Positions 15,165 through 24,574 of a DNA stretch of 64,000 nucleotides are shown here, one piece after another. The stretch is from an uncultured Clostridia bacterium. Lineage in GTDB: Bacteria; Bacillota; Clostridia; Oscillospirales; Acutalibacteraceae. The stretch lies in contig CANRHD010000003.1 in assembly GCA_947630285.1 (NCBI GenBank), forward strand, positions 5,001 through 69,000. Direction: 5' to 3'. How positions within the stretch are numbered: the stretch's first letter is position 1; every line of letters starts with the position of its first letter. Below the pieces are notes generated by a model, which saw only the letters and a program-made list of their open reading frames with translations, had not been told where the DNA came from and ran no database searches. The position numbers and the translations under genes are program-made.

Positions 15165-16466
15165 TTATAAATTGACCTTTTGCGGCATACCGTTTTCTTC
15201 TCTTGACTTGTCGGCAAGATAAACACAGAGATGGCCTGCGACTGAGTCAAAAATCGAAGTGCAGGCGAGTGAGGGTTCTCCGCCTCTAAGATATTCCACA
15301 AAATCTGCGGCAAGCTTTTCGTCGCCGCCGCCGTGGCCGCCGTATGCGCCTACCATATCGCCGGTAACCTTGAGATCGACCTCCTCAACGATTTTTTCAT
15401 CGTCCTTTGTCGGGTGGATCTTAGATACATAGAATTTCGACTCTTCAAAATCTCCGTATATTTCGCCGAGCGTGCCGATTATGTGTATTCTCCTCAGCGG
15501 CTTGGAAGAGCCGCCCACCATATTGTGCGTGCCCGTTGCGCCGCTTGCGAAGTTTACAAGCACGGACTGATGGTCAACAACATTGTTGTCGCATTTGTAG
15601 ATACATTTTCCGTAATCGGAATCGCCTTTAAGCAGGTTTATTCTGTCCTCGTCGGTCGGGTTTTCAATTCCCTCAAGCTTATCCCATATGTAAAAAGCCC
15701 AGCGTTCCGGCTGATCCAAGTAAAGGCGCTTTGCGGAATATCTGCACTCGTCTTTAAGAGGACAGTCAACAAGGCATCTTGTGCCGGCGTTTTTGGGAGC
15801 GTTTTCCGGCTTGAACTGGAATTTTGAACCGAAGCTCGATATACTGACGGGTTTAGTCTCTGACATCATCCACATCATAATGTCTATATCGTGACAGCAT
15901 TTTGCCAAAAGCATGGTGGTGTGGCACTTGTCGGAATTTGCCCATTTACCCCGTACATATGAGGTGGAAAGGTGATGGTAGCTGACATGCTCGCTTGTCT
16001 GTATATTGATAATATCGCCGATTTCACCGCTGTGTACTCTTTCCTTAATGGACAGGTAAAAAGGCGTGTAGCGAAGCACATGGCAAATCATAACCTTGTT
16101 GCCGTGTTTTTTAACACATTCAACAAGCTCTCTCATCTCTTTCTCGTTGGTGGCAAAGGGCTTTTCCAAAAGCATATCGTAGCCCCTTTCAAGGAGGGGT
16201 ATAGAGGTTTCTATATGCTGTTCGTCCATAGTGCCGTTTATTATTGCGTCGGCAAATTTGGGCGCCTTTGCAAGCTCCTGTGCGGAATTGAAACAGTTTT
16301 CCTCGGGAAAGCCGAACATTTCCATTGCCTTTTTTTGCCTGATTTTATCGGGGTCGGCAACGCCGACAATTTTTAATTTATCCGGGTCGGTAAGGGCAAG
16401 CTTTGAATAGATTACAGCCCTGTGACCTGCGCCGACAATTATGGCGGTTACAGGCTTAGTTTGCAT
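15165..16466 (-). CDS. Gfo/Idh/MocA family NAD(P)-dependent oxidoreductase
   Basis: 433 residues. The N-terminal Rossmann fold begins with VGAGHRA (about residues 11-17), followed by the family EKPFA segment (about 101-105) that carries the conserved lysine. The C-terminal substrate domain contains a cysteine-rich insertion (CLVDCPLKDEC and KCIYKC) seen in some sugar-acting members of gut Firmicutes. The family oxidises or reduces sugars and cyclitols; the exact substrate is unknown. An AAGGAATG ribosome site precedes the ATG. It lies upstream of the sulfatase unit but is separated by a terminator. Confidence 0.88.
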   Translation of the reverse strand: MQTKPVTAIIVGAGHRAVIYSKLALTDPDKLKIVGVADPDKIRQKKAMEMFGFPEENCFNSAQELAKAPKFADAIINGTMDEQHIETSIPLLERGYDMLLEKPFATNEKEMRELVECVKKHGNKVMICHVLRYTPFYLSIKERVHSGEIGDIINIQTSEHVSYHHLSTSYVRGKWANSDKCHTTMLLAKCCHDIDIMMWMMSETKPVSISSFGSKFQFKPENAPKNAGTRCLVDCPLKDECRYSAKRLYLDQPERWAFYIWDKLEGIENPTDEDRINLLKGDSDYGKCIYKCDNNVVDHQSVLVNFASGATGTHNMVGGSSKPLRRIHIIGTLGEIYGDFEESKFYVSKIHPTKDDEKIVEEVDLKVTGDMVGAYGGHGGGDEKLAADFVEYLRGGEPSLACTSIFDSVAGHLCVYLADKSREENGMPQKVNL

Positions 16467-16486
16467 AAAATCATTCCTTTATGTAT

Positions 16487-16519
16487 TTTAAAAAACAGGC
16501 ACGGCATTTAAACCGTGCC
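16487..16519 (-). terminator. Terminator after the SCP2-like gene
   Basis: The stem GGCACGG/CCGTGCC is followed on the minus strand by TGTTTTTT. Confidence 0.85.
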
Positions 16520-16535
16520 CTTAAATATCGGCAGA

Positions 16536-16859
16536 TTATTTTGTAAGGTTGATAAAGCGAAGAACGGTTTGGAGGTCGCCGCTTACCTTAACCTTGCCCG
16601 TTGTATAAGCGAGAACGGGGTCAAGCTTGCCATCAAGGATCTTGAAAAGGTTTGTGGGGTTTACGGTAACCGTTGCCCAGTTGTCGTGATAATCATAGGG
16701 TTCAACATTAACTTTGCCGTCTTTAACTTCAATGTAAAAAACGCCTTCTGCATTTTTTCCCGAAAGGTTTACCTGAATTGCCTGTGTTCCATTGATTGAG
16801 GAAGTGTCGATATCGGAATATCTGCTTCTTATTTTTTCTACTACCTGTTCGTAAGTCAT
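16536..16859 (-). CDS. Stand-alone SCP2-like (sterol carrier) domain protein
   Basis: 107 residues. The ATG at 16859 is chosen because AAGGAG is placed correctly before it; an upstream in-frame ATG at 16901 lies close to the promoter. The whole protein is one SCP2-type domain (NGTQAIQVNLSGKN near the N-terminus; KILDGKLDPVLAYTTGKVKVSGD near the C-terminus). SCP2 domains bind lipids or other hydrophobic ligands in a tunnel. It is divergent from a monoacylglycerol-lipase-like hydrolase, which hints at lipid handling. The ligand is unknown. Confidence 0.8.
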   Translation of the reverse strand: MTYEQVVEKIRSRYSDIDTSSINGTQAIQVNLSGKNAEGVFYIEVKDGKVNVEPYDYHDNWATVTVNPTNLFKILDGKLDPVLAYTTGKVKVSGDLQTVLRFINLTK

Positions 16860-16891
16860 AATAATAAGCTCCTTCTTTGGAATTTTTTTAT

Positions 16892-16920
16892 ATTTTACCA
16901 CGAAAACACATTATTATCAA
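16892..16920 (-). promoter_or_regulatory. Sigma-A promoter for the SCP2-like gene
   Basis: Minus strand: TTGATA, 17-bp spacer, TAAAAT, about 33 bases before the chosen ATG. Confidence 0.8.
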
Positions 16921-17032
16921 GTTTTTTAAATCGTTAAAAAAACGATTATTAATGTTACGGATTTTAAATTTTTATAGAAAATGCTGTATTGTTCATAATA
17001 AAAAATTTACAAATAATAATTTCCGAAAACTG

Positions 17033-17061
17033 GTGACAAAAAAGTTAAACTATAGTATAAT
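17033..17061 (+). promoter_or_regulatory. Sigma-A promoter for the hydrolase and possibly the downstream gene train
   Basis: GTGACA, 17-bp spacer, TATAAT, 36 bases before the ATG at 17098. Confidence 0.8.
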
Positions 17062-17097
17062 ATCTGATGTATGTATTTTAGCGGTGGAGGTATTGTT

Positions 17098-18033
17098 ATG
17101 TCAGTTGTCCGCACGGAAGCTTATTTTAACTCGTCCGACTCGGTTCATAAAATCAGAACTTTAATTTGGAAAGACGACGCTTTGACTGCGATAGGCGTTG
17201 TCCAGATAGCTCACGGTATGGCGGAGCATATCGGGAGATACGATGATTTTGCGAAATTTCTCGCCTCAAACGGTTTCGTTGTATGCGGCAACGACCATCT
17301 CGGACACGGAAAATCGGTAAACGACCCGTCGGAGTACGGCTTTTTTGCGGAAAAGGACGGTCATATCAGGCTCGTTGACGATATGCACATACTCACAAAA
17401 ATTATGAAAAAGAAGTACCCCGATATTCCTTATTTCCTTTTCGGTCACAGTATGGGTTCGCTTTGCGCAAGGGTATATACAACTCATTTCGGCAGCGAGT
17501 TAAACGGCGCAATTTACTGCGGCACCGCCGAAATTCCCGAGGCGGTGGGAACGCTTCAGCCCGTTATTGATATGCTTTGCGAAAAATTTGACCCCCATAC
17601 CAAAATTGAAAAAATGGGCGCTTTATTTAATAAAATTCAGTGCCTCGGAATTAAGGACAGGAACTCTGACCTTGAATGGATAAGCAGAAGCGTTGAAAAT
17701 CAGAAAAAATACGATGGCGACGAGCTGTGCGGCTTTACATTTACAATAAGCGCATACCGTGATGTCTTTTCGCTTGCAAACGAAAGCTGCGGTAAGGTTT
17801 GGGCGTCTACCGTTCCCAAGGATTTACCCATACTCATTATTTCCGGCGCTCTCGATCCGGTAGGCTTTAACGGAAAAGGGGTCATCTCCGTTTCCGAAAA
17901 CCTCAGCTTATGCGGTAAAGAGCCAACCGTTATACTTTACCCCGGAGACAGGCACGAGATATTAAACGAGGACGACAACGCCCTTGTATATAACGATGTG
18001 CTTTCGTGGCTCAATTCAATTTATATTAAATAA
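17098..18033 (+). CDS. Alpha/beta hydrolase, monoacylglycerol lipase/lysophospholipase-like
   Basis: 311 residues from the ATG at 17098, which has GGTGGAGG seven bases upstream. The fold is of the Hydrolase_4 type: HGMAEHIGRYDDFAKFL near residue 40, the nucleophile elbow GHSMGS (Ser near 120), a C-terminal Asp in SGALDPVG and the catalytic His in PGDRHEI. The family hydrolyses monoacylglycerols or lysophospholipids; the true substrate is unknown. It sits 14 bp upstream of miaB and may open the long transcript that runs to 32.4 kb. Its divergent partner is an SCP2-like lipid-binding protein. Confidence 0.87.
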   Translation: MSVVRTEAYFNSSDSVHKIRTLIWKDDALTAIGVVQIAHGMAEHIGRYDDFAKFLASNGFVVCGNDHLGHGKSVNDPSEYGFFAEKDGHIRLVDDMHILTKIMKKKYPDIPYFLFGHSMGSLCARVYTTHFGSELNGAIYCGTAEIPEAVGTLQPVIDMLCEKFDPHTKIEKMGALFNKIQCLGIKDRNSDLEWISRSVENQKKYDGDELCGFTFTISAYRDVFSLANESCGKVWASTVPKDLPILIISGALDPVGFNGKGVISVSENLSLCGKEPTVILYPGDRHEILNEDDNALVYNDVLSWLNSIYIK

Positions 18034-18047
18034 CTCGGAGAATTGCA

Positions 18048-19472
18048 GTGTCGATAAATACGAATGTTTCACAAGAACAAATTAAAATGCAGGCGGATTT
18101 TGCGGAAAAAGTGAGATCCGTTCTCGCCGCAAAATATTATAACAAACAGCCTAAAGCATATGTTCACACTTACGGCTGTCAGGGGAATGTTTCCGACAGC
18201 GAAAGAATTATGGGTATGCTAAAGGAAATGGGCTACGGTTTTACCGATAATATCGGGGAAGCGGATCTGATTTTATATAACACCTGCGCCGTCAGGGAAC
18301 ACGCCGAGGACAGAATTTTCGGAAATGTGGGTATTTTAAAAAAATACAAAGAGGAAAACAGGGACTTGATAATCGCCCTGTGCGGCTGTATGATGCAGCA
18401 GGAGCATATCAGGGAAAAGATACATAAAAGCTATCCGTATGTCGACCTGGTTTTCGGAACCCATGCAAATTACAGACTGCCGGAGCTTTTATATAAGACG
18501 CTCAGCGGCAATAAACGGGTTGTGTGTGCGCCCGATATGAAGGGCGAAATTGCGGAAAACATACCTGTTTACCGTGATAAAAGCGTTAAGGCATGGCTTC
18601 CGATTATGTACGGCTGCGACAATTTCTGCACCTACTGCATAGTCCCGTTTGTAAGGGGCAGGGAAAGAAGCCGTGAACCCGAGCAGATTATAAGCGAGGC
18701 CGAGGAAATAATAGCGCAGGGCTATAAAGAGATAACTCTTTTGGGGCAGAATGTAAATTCATACGGAAAGAACAATAAAAGCCCTATGAATTTTGCTTCG
18801 CTTTTAAGGGAAATAAATAAGCTCGACGGTGATTTTAAAATACGCTTTATGACCTCGCATCCCAAGGATTGCACAAAAGAGCTTATCGACGCCATGGCGG
18901 AATGCGAAAAGGTTGCAAAGCACCTGCATCTGCCTTTTCAGTCGGGTAACGACAGGGTGCTTAAAGCCATGAACAGGCACTATGACAGGCGTAAATATCT
19001 TGAGCTGATTGACTATGCAAAATCAAAAATGCCCGAAATTTCTCTCACAAGCGATGTAATTGTCGGCTTCCCCGGCGAAACCTATGAGGAATTTAAGGAC
19101 ACACTGTCGCTTATTAAAGAGGTCGGCTTCACTTCGCTTTTTACCTTTATATTTTCACCCAGAAAGGGAACAAAGGCGGCCGAGATGCCCGACCCCGTAT
19201 CCAAAGAGGAAAAAAGCAAATGGTTTAGGGAGCTTTGCGCCGTTCAGGAGGAAATTGCGTCTTTAAGAACAGCGCAGATGAAGGGTAAAACCTACAGCGT
19301 TTTGGTTGAGGGCGCTTCAAAAAACAAAGACGGTTACCTTTCCGGCAGAACGGACGGGAATATTATTATTGAATTTCCCGCACCCGAATGCCGCAGGGAT
19401 ATAGTGGGAACCTTTCAAAATGTTACGGTTACAGAGTCCCTTAATTGGATTTTAAGGGGAAAACTGAGTTAA
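18048..19472 (+). CDS. miaB: tRNA-2-methylthio-N6-dimethylallyladenosine synthase MiaB
   Basis: 474 residues, GTG start with CGGAG eight bases upstream. Domain order is typical: an N-terminal UPF0004 domain with three cluster cysteines (TYGCQGN, NTCAVRE, CGCM), the radical SAM motif Cys190, Cys194 and Cys197 (CDNFCTYC), and a C-terminal TRAM domain (about 410-474). It adds the 2-methylthio group to i6A37 of tRNAs reading UNN codons, using SAM and Fe-S clusters. The partner gene miaA, which makes i6A37, is about 5 kb downstream in the same gene train. The ylbF-like gene follows directly, as in Bacillus subtilis (ymcB-ymcA). Confidence 0.97.
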   Translation: MSINTNVSQEQIKMQADFAEKVRSVLAAKYYNKQPKAYVHTYGCQGNVSDSERIMGMLKEMGYGFTDNIGEADLILYNTCAVREHAEDRIFGNVGILKKYKEENRDLIIALCGCMMQQEHIREKIHKSYPYVDLVFGTHANYRLPELLYKTLSGNKRVVCAPDMKGEIAENIPVYRDKSVKAWLPIMYGCDNFCTYCIVPFVRGRERSREPEQIISEAEEIIAQGYKEITLLGQNVNSYGKNNKSPMNFASLLREINKLDGDFKIRFMTSHPKDCTKELIDAMAECEKVAKHLHLPFQSGNDRVLKAMNRHYDRRKYLELIDYAKSKMPEISLTSDVIVGFPGETYEEFKDTLSLIKEVGFTSLFTFIFSPRKGTKAAEMPDPVSKEEKSKWFRELCAVQEEIASLRTAQMKGKTYSVLVEGASKNKDGYLSGRTDGNIIIEFPAPECRRDIVGTFQNVTVTESLNWILRGKLS

Positions 19473-19518
19473 TAATCCTGAAAAGGTTATTATAAATAGA
19501 AATTTTAAGGAGTAGAAA

Positions 19519-19932
19519 ATGGAACTGGAAAAACTCGCTCGTCAGCTTGGCGCAGCTATTCAAAACGACAAGGTTTACCTCGATTACAAAAAGGCGATGG
19601 AGGAAAACGAAAAGGACGACGCCCTTAACGAGCTTATGGGTAAAATCAGACTTCTTCAGATGTCTTATCAGCATGAGGCAAATCAGGAGAAGCCCAACGA
19701 AGAAAAGCTTAATTCCTACAATCAGGAATTTCAGGGACTTTACGCTCAGATTATGGCAAACGAGCATATGAAGGTTTATGAGCAGGCAAGACAGGCCGTT
19801 GACGATATGATGAATTATCTTACGGGAATACTTGCGCTTTGCGTTCAGGGCGAAGACCCCGAAACCTGCGACCCCCATGCGCATGAGCATAATTGCGGCG
19901 GCGAATGTTCCGAATGCGGCGGCTGTCATTAA
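19519..19932 (+). CDS. YlbF/YmcA-family protein with Cys/His-rich C-terminal tail
   Basis: 137 residues. Residues 1-105 form the all-helical YlbF/YmcA (Com_YlbF) domain. In B. subtilis YlbF, YmcA and YaaT form a complex that carries Fe-S clusters and affects RNase Y activity and developmental switching. Unusually, the last 30 residues hold six cysteines (108, 117, 126, 130, 133, 136) and four histidines (120, 122, 124, 137), a likely metal or cluster site. It follows miaB by 46 bp, with AAGGAG before the ATG, and precedes mutS by 35 bp. The domain call is solid; the role of the tail is inference. Confidence 0.85.
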   Translation: MELEKLARQLGAAIQNDKVYLDYKKAMEENEKDDALNELMGKIRLLQMSYQHEANQEKPNEEKLNSYNQEFQGLYAQIMANEHMKVYEQARQAVDDMMNYLTGILALCVQGEDPETCDPHAHEHNCGGECSECGGCH

Positions 19933-19967
19933 TTTTGTAAAATTTTTTGATAGGAGTTAAGACGGTA

Positions 19968-22589
19968 ATGGCAGAATTATCACCTATGATGAAACAGTAC
20001 TTTGAAATAAAAAAAGATTACCCGGATACAATTTTGCTGTTCCGTCTTGGTGACTTCTATGAGATGTTCTATGACGACGCAAAGCTCGCTTCCAAGGAGC
20101 TTGAGCTTGTATTGACCGGGCGTGACTGCGGACAGGAGGAACGGGCTCCGATGTGCGGAGTGCCGTTCCACAGCGCAGACAGCTATATTGCAAATCTTGT
20201 TCAAAAGGGCTACAAGGTTGCCGTTTGCGAGCAGACCGAGGACCCCAAACAGGCAAAGGGCATAGTAAAAAGAGAGGTTATCAGGGTAATTTCGGCAGGC
20301 ACGGTAATTGAGAGCAGCATGCTTGACGAAACCAAAAACAATTATCTGGCGTCATGCTGTCTTATGTTTGAGAGCGTGGGTCTTTGCTTTGCCGATGTTT
20401 CTACGGGTATGCTCTATCTTACGGAAATAAATGATAATCCCGACGAGAGAACGGTTGACGAATTTGCGAGATTTATGCCTTCGGAGATTATTATGAATAA
20501 AGAGGCGGCGTCGATGAAAAGATTTTCCGCCTTTGTTTCAAAAAAGTTAGAGGCTACCGCCGAGGTACTGCCTGCTCAGCGCTTCGACTTTGAGGCAAAC
20601 AGCAAAATAGTTTTAAAGCACTTTGACCGCTCGTCGCTTGAAAGCTTAAATCTTGAAAACAGGCACAGCGCCGTATGCGCTTTGGGCGCAGTGCTTTCAT
20701 ATCTTTACGAGGCGCAGAAAACAGAGCTTAACAATATCAAGGAAATTAATTTTTTCAACGACGCAAAGTATATGAAAATCGGCCTTTCAACGAGAAGAAA
20801 TCTTGAAATTACCGAAACTATGCGTGACCGTGAGAAAAAAGGCTCTCTGCTTTGGGTTCTCGACAGGACGAAAACCGCCATGGGCAAGCGAATGATACGA
20901 AATTGGCTCGAATGTCCGCTCTACGACTGCGCCCGTATTTCAAAAAGGCACAATGCGGTAGACGAGTTGTGCGGCAGTTCCGAAAAAAGGCAGGAATTGA
21001 CCGAGCTTATGTCGGGCATATACGATATGGAAAGGCTTATGACAAGGGTGCTTTACAACACCGCCAACGCCAAGGAACTGCTTTCGCTGAAAATGACGCT
21101 TGCGCCGCTTCCCGAAATAAAAGAAATTTTAATAAGTTCAAATTCCGCCCTGCTTAAAAAAATATACGAGGATATTGACCTGCTTTCCGATGTTTATAAC
21201 CTCATCGAAAACTCCATAAGCGAGGACGCTCCGTTCTCTGTCCGTGAGGGCGGAATGATAAAGGACAATTTTAACTCGGAGCTTGACGAGCTTCGGGGCA
21301 TAGTAGAGGGCGGTCAGAGCTTTTTGACCGAATTGCAGGCAAAGGAACAGGAAATCACGGGAATTAAAAAACTTAAAATCGGCTACAACAGGGTATTCGG
21401 TTATTACTTTGAGGTGCCAAACGCCTTTAAGGAAATCGTACCCGAAACATATATAAGAAAACAGACGCTTTCAAATTGCGAAAGATACATAACTCAGGAG
21501 CTTAAAGACCTTGAGGCCAAGGTTTTGGGCGCAAGGGAGAGAATAGTAAGCCTTGAGTACGAAATTTTCAGCAGTGTGCGTAAAAAAATCGGCGAGCAGT
21601 ATGAACGGACAAAGAAAACCTCAAGGGCTATAGCAGAGCTTGATGTTTTGTGTTCGTTTGCAAATACCGCCGTTTCAAACAATTACACAAGACCCGATGT
21701 GAACGATTCGGATAAGATAATTATAAAAGACGGCAGGCACCCGGTTATCGAAAAAATGTTAAGGGACACTCCCTTTGTTCCGAACGATACCGAGCTCGAC
21801 TGCGGCGAAAACAGAATTGCAATTATCACAGGCCCGAATATGGCAGGTAAATCGACCTTTATGAGGCAGGTTGCCATTATAGTCATTATGGCTCAGATAG
21901 GCTCGTTTGTCCCTGCCTCTTATGCCTCGATAGGGCTTGTGGATTCCGTCTTTACCAGGGTCGGCGCTTCGGACGACCTTGCTTTGGGTCAGTCAACATT
22001 TATGGTGGAAATGAGCGAGGTTGCCGATATACTTGAAAACGCAACCGACAAAAGCCTTATAATACTTGACGAAATAGGCAGGGGAACCTCTACCTATGAC
22101 GGAATGAGCATAGCAAAGGCGGTTTTGGAATATGTTGCGGATAAAAGGACGCTGGGCGCAAAGACCTTGTTTGCAACACATTATCACGAGCTGACAGAGC
22201 TTGAAAACGAGATGGACTCTGTCAAGAATTACAACATAGCCGTAAAAAAACGGGGCGACGATATTATTTTCCTGAGAAGAATTGTCCGTGGCGGAGCCGA
22301 CGGAAGCTACGGCATAGATGTAGCCCGTCTTGCAGGCGTGCCGAACGCTGTTGTAAAAAGGGCAAAGGTTATTTTGAAATCTCTTGAAAGAAGCGATCCC
22401 CGTCAAATTGTTACAGACGGCGGCAGGGACGAAACCGAAGCTGAAACCGAAAATATGCAGGTCAGCTTCAATTCCTCAATAAACAGCGAAATAACCGATG
22501 AATTGAAAAATCTTGATGTAAACACTTTAACGCCTATTGAGGCCTTGTCAAAACTCTATGAGCTTTCCTCAAAGGCAAAGCAAAACTAA
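19968..22589 (+). CDS. mutS: DNA mismatch repair protein MutS
   Basis: 873 residues from the ATG at 19968 (AGGAG 11 bases upstream); an in-frame TTG at 19947 precedes the ribosome site and is rejected. The mismatch-binding Phe-X-Glu motif is seen in GDFYEMFYDDA (about residues 31-41). The Walker A is GPNMAGKST at about 622-630, followed by the ABC-ATPase motifs TRVGASDDLALGQSTFMVEM and ILDEIGRGTST. MutS recognises base mismatches and recruits MutL, encoded 32 bp downstream. Full family length and no defects were seen. Confidence 0.97.
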   Translation: MAELSPMMKQYFEIKKDYPDTILLFRLGDFYEMFYDDAKLASKELELVLTGRDCGQEERAPMCGVPFHSADSYIANLVQKGYKVAVCEQTEDPKQAKGIVKREVIRVISAGTVIESSMLDETKNNYLASCCLMFESVGLCFADVSTGMLYLTEINDNPDERTVDEFARFMPSEIIMNKEAASMKRFSAFVSKKLEATAEVLPAQRFDFEANSKIVLKHFDRSSLESLNLENRHSAVCALGAVLSYLYEAQKTELNNIKEINFFNDAKYMKIGLSTRRNLEITETMRDREKKGSLLWVLDRTKTAMGKRMIRNWLECPLYDCARISKRHNAVDELCGSSEKRQELTELMSGIYDMERLMTRVLYNTANAKELLSLKMTLAPLPEIKEILISSNSALLKKIYEDIDLLSDVYNLIENSISEDAPFSVREGGMIKDNFNSELDELRGIVEGGQSFLTELQAKEQEITGIKKLKIGYNRVFGYYFEVPNAFKEIVPETYIRKQTLSNCERYITQELKDLEAKVLGARERIVSLEYEIFSSVRKKIGEQYERTKKTSRAIAELDVLCSFANTAVSNNYTRPDVNDSDKIIIKDGRHPVIEKMLRDTPFVPNDTELDCGENRIAIITGPNMAGKSTFMRQVAIIVIMAQIGSFVPASYASIGLVDSVFTRVGASDDLALGQSTFMVEMSEVADILENATDKSLIILDEIGRGTSTYDGMSIAKAVLEYVADKRTLGAKTLFATHYHELTELENEMDSVKNYNIAVKKRGDDIIFLRRIVRGGADGSYGIDVARLAGVPNAVVKRAKVILKSLERSDPRQIVTDGGRDETEAETENMQVSFNSSINSEITDELKNLDVNTLTPIEALSKLYELSSKAKQN

Positions 22590-22621
22590 AATACCGATAG
22601 AAAATAAAAGGGGTGTGCGCT

Positions 22622-24571
22622 ATGGGAAAAATTAATAAATTGCCAAAAAACATTTGGGAACTCATAGCCGCAGGCGAGGTTGTGGAAAGGCCCGCTTCCG
22701 TGGTCAAGGAGCTTATAGAAAACTCGATAGACGCAGGGGCAAGCGCCGTTACCGTAGAAATCATGTCGGGCGGAGTTCGCTATATCAGAATTACCGATAA
22801 CGGCTGCGGCATTTCAAGGGAAGATGTGCCGCTTGCCTTCGTAAGCCATGCGACAAGCAAAATTTCCGCAGCGGACGACCTTGACGCAATTAACACCCTC
22901 GGCTTCAGGGGTGAGGCTCTTGCGAGCATCGCCGCCGTATCCAAAACAGAAATCATAACAAAAACCAAGGAGGAAAGCGTCGGCACAAGAATGACGGTTT
23001 CCGGTTCGCAGCAGGGCGTAATTGACGACGCCGGCTGTCCCGACGGCACTACAATAATAATAAGAGATTTGTTTTACAACACTCCTGCAAGAATGAAGTT
23101 TTTAAAATCCGACAAGGCGGAGGGTATGTCCGTTGCAGGCATAGTTGATAAAATCGCAATATCCCACCCAGAAATCAGCTTCCGTTTTATCAAAGACGGA
23201 AAACAGCTTTTATGCACAGGCGGAAGCGGAGATTTAAAGGACGCCGTCTTTTCCGTTTACGGTAAGGAGTTTTCCGAAGCTCTTATCGGGGTAAATTACG
23301 AGCTCAACGGCGTTTGCGTAAAAGGCTTTATAACCAAGCCTTTTTACTCAAGGGGCTCGGGCTCTATGCAGTTGTTTTTTGTAAACAACAGGTTTATAAA
23401 AAGCAAGACGGCTTGCGCCGCATTAAACGAGGCGTATAAAAATTCCATAATGGTAGGCAAATATCCTGCCTGCGTTTTGTTTTTGAGCGTGATACCCGAG
23501 CTTGTCGATGTAAATGTTCACCCTGCAAAGACCGAGGTGCGCTTTTCAAACGAAAAGGCGATTTTTGACGCAGTTTACTACGCCGCAAAAAACGCTTTGT
23601 CGGGCGATTTGTCAAGAAAGCAGGCAAGCTTCGGCAAAAAGAAAAACATTGATTTGCTCTCCCACAGCAAACCGCAGGTTGAGCAGACCGAAATCCTTGA
23701 AGTTTTAAAGCAAATTCCCCAAAGGCGCAGGGAGCTTTATGAGGAAGCCGACACGGCAGGGCAAAACGGCGGTACATATGAAGTTAAGGCAGAAAATTCC
23801 TTTACTTATACTCTCTCCTCAACCGAAGACGCAAAGTATGTTAAAAACGATGACGAGATAGATTTATCTGTAAGAACCGCTTTTAAAGAGGAAAAAACCG
23901 CAGAAGCTGCTTCAAAAAAAAGCCCTGCGGACAGCGATAAATCGAAAATTAACGAAAACAGCGGCGAAAAAAACGATTCTCAAACCCACTCAAACGCCGA
24001 AGAAATAAATTTTAAGTATCTCGGTGAAGCGTTTAAAACCTATATTTTTGCGGAGTATAACGGTAAGATAATTATAATAGACAAGCATGCCGCACACGAG
24101 CGTATGATATATAACAGCATTAAAAAGAACAACGGCGGCAACGGTTCTCAAATGCTTTTAACCCCCGTGAGCGTACTGCTTTCAAAAGATGAGTACATGG
24201 CAGTTACCGAAAATATTGAAATTCTCAACGATACGGGCTTTGAAATTGACGACTTCGGAAACGGCTCTGTCATTGTACGGGCGTGTCCCTTAAACCTTGA
24301 AAAAGAAGATATTACCGCTCTGGTCAGCGAAATTGCCTCATATCTTGTGAGCAACAAAAAGGAAATTATACCTGAAAAGCTCGATTGGATCTATCATTCT
24401 ATGGCGTGCAGGCAGGCAATTAAGGCCGGCAACAAGTCCGACGACGCAGAACTCATTGAGTTTACAAAACAGCTTTTGGCGGACGAAAGCATAAGATTTT
24501 GCCCTCACGGCAGACCTGTTTTGGTTGAGCTGACTAAGTATGAAATTGATAAACAGTTTGGGAGAGTTTAG
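22622..24571 (+). CDS. mutL: DNA mismatch repair protein MutL
   Basis: 649 residues from the ATG at 22622 (AAGGGGTG upstream). The N-terminal GHKL ATPase shows ELIENSIDAGA, DNGCGI and TLGFRGEALASI. A long low-complexity linker (about 375-465) leads to the C-terminal dimerisation/endonuclease domain. Its metal motif reads DKHAAHERMIYN (Asp487 onward), differing from the canonical DQHA(X)2E(X)4E at the Gln and at the final Glu (Asn here). The ACRQAIKAGN and CPHGRP motifs are intact. The nickase is probably functional, but the variant is worth noting. It follows mutS and is 3 bp ahead of miaA. Confidence 0.96.
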   Translation: MGKINKLPKNIWELIAAGEVVERPASVVKELIENSIDAGASAVTVEIMSGGVRYIRITDNGCGISREDVPLAFVSHATSKISAADDLDAINTLGFRGEALASIAAVSKTEIITKTKEESVGTRMTVSGSQQGVIDDAGCPDGTTIIIRDLFYNTPARMKFLKSDKAEGMSVAGIVDKIAISHPEISFRFIKDGKQLLCTGGSGDLKDAVFSVYGKEFSEALIGVNYELNGVCVKGFITKPFYSRGSGSMQLFFVNNRFIKSKTACAALNEAYKNSIMVGKYPACVLFLSVIPELVDVNVHPAKTEVRFSNEKAIFDAVYYAAKNALSGDLSRKQASFGKKKNIDLLSHSKPQVEQTEILEVLKQIPQRRRELYEEADTAGQNGGTYEVKAENSFTYTLSSTEDAKYVKNDDEIDLSVRTAFKEEKTAEAASKKSPADSDKSKINENSGEKNDSQTHSNAEEINFKYLGEAFKTYIFAEYNGKIIIIDKHAAHERMIYNSIKKNNGGNGSQMLLTPVSVLLSKDEYMAVTENIEILNDTGFEIDDFGNGSVIVRACPLNLEKEDITALVSEIASYLVSNKKEIIPEKLDWIYHSMACRQAIKAGNKSDDAELIEFTKQLLADESIRFCPHGRPVLVELTKYEIDKQFGRV

Positions 24572-24574
24572 CTG

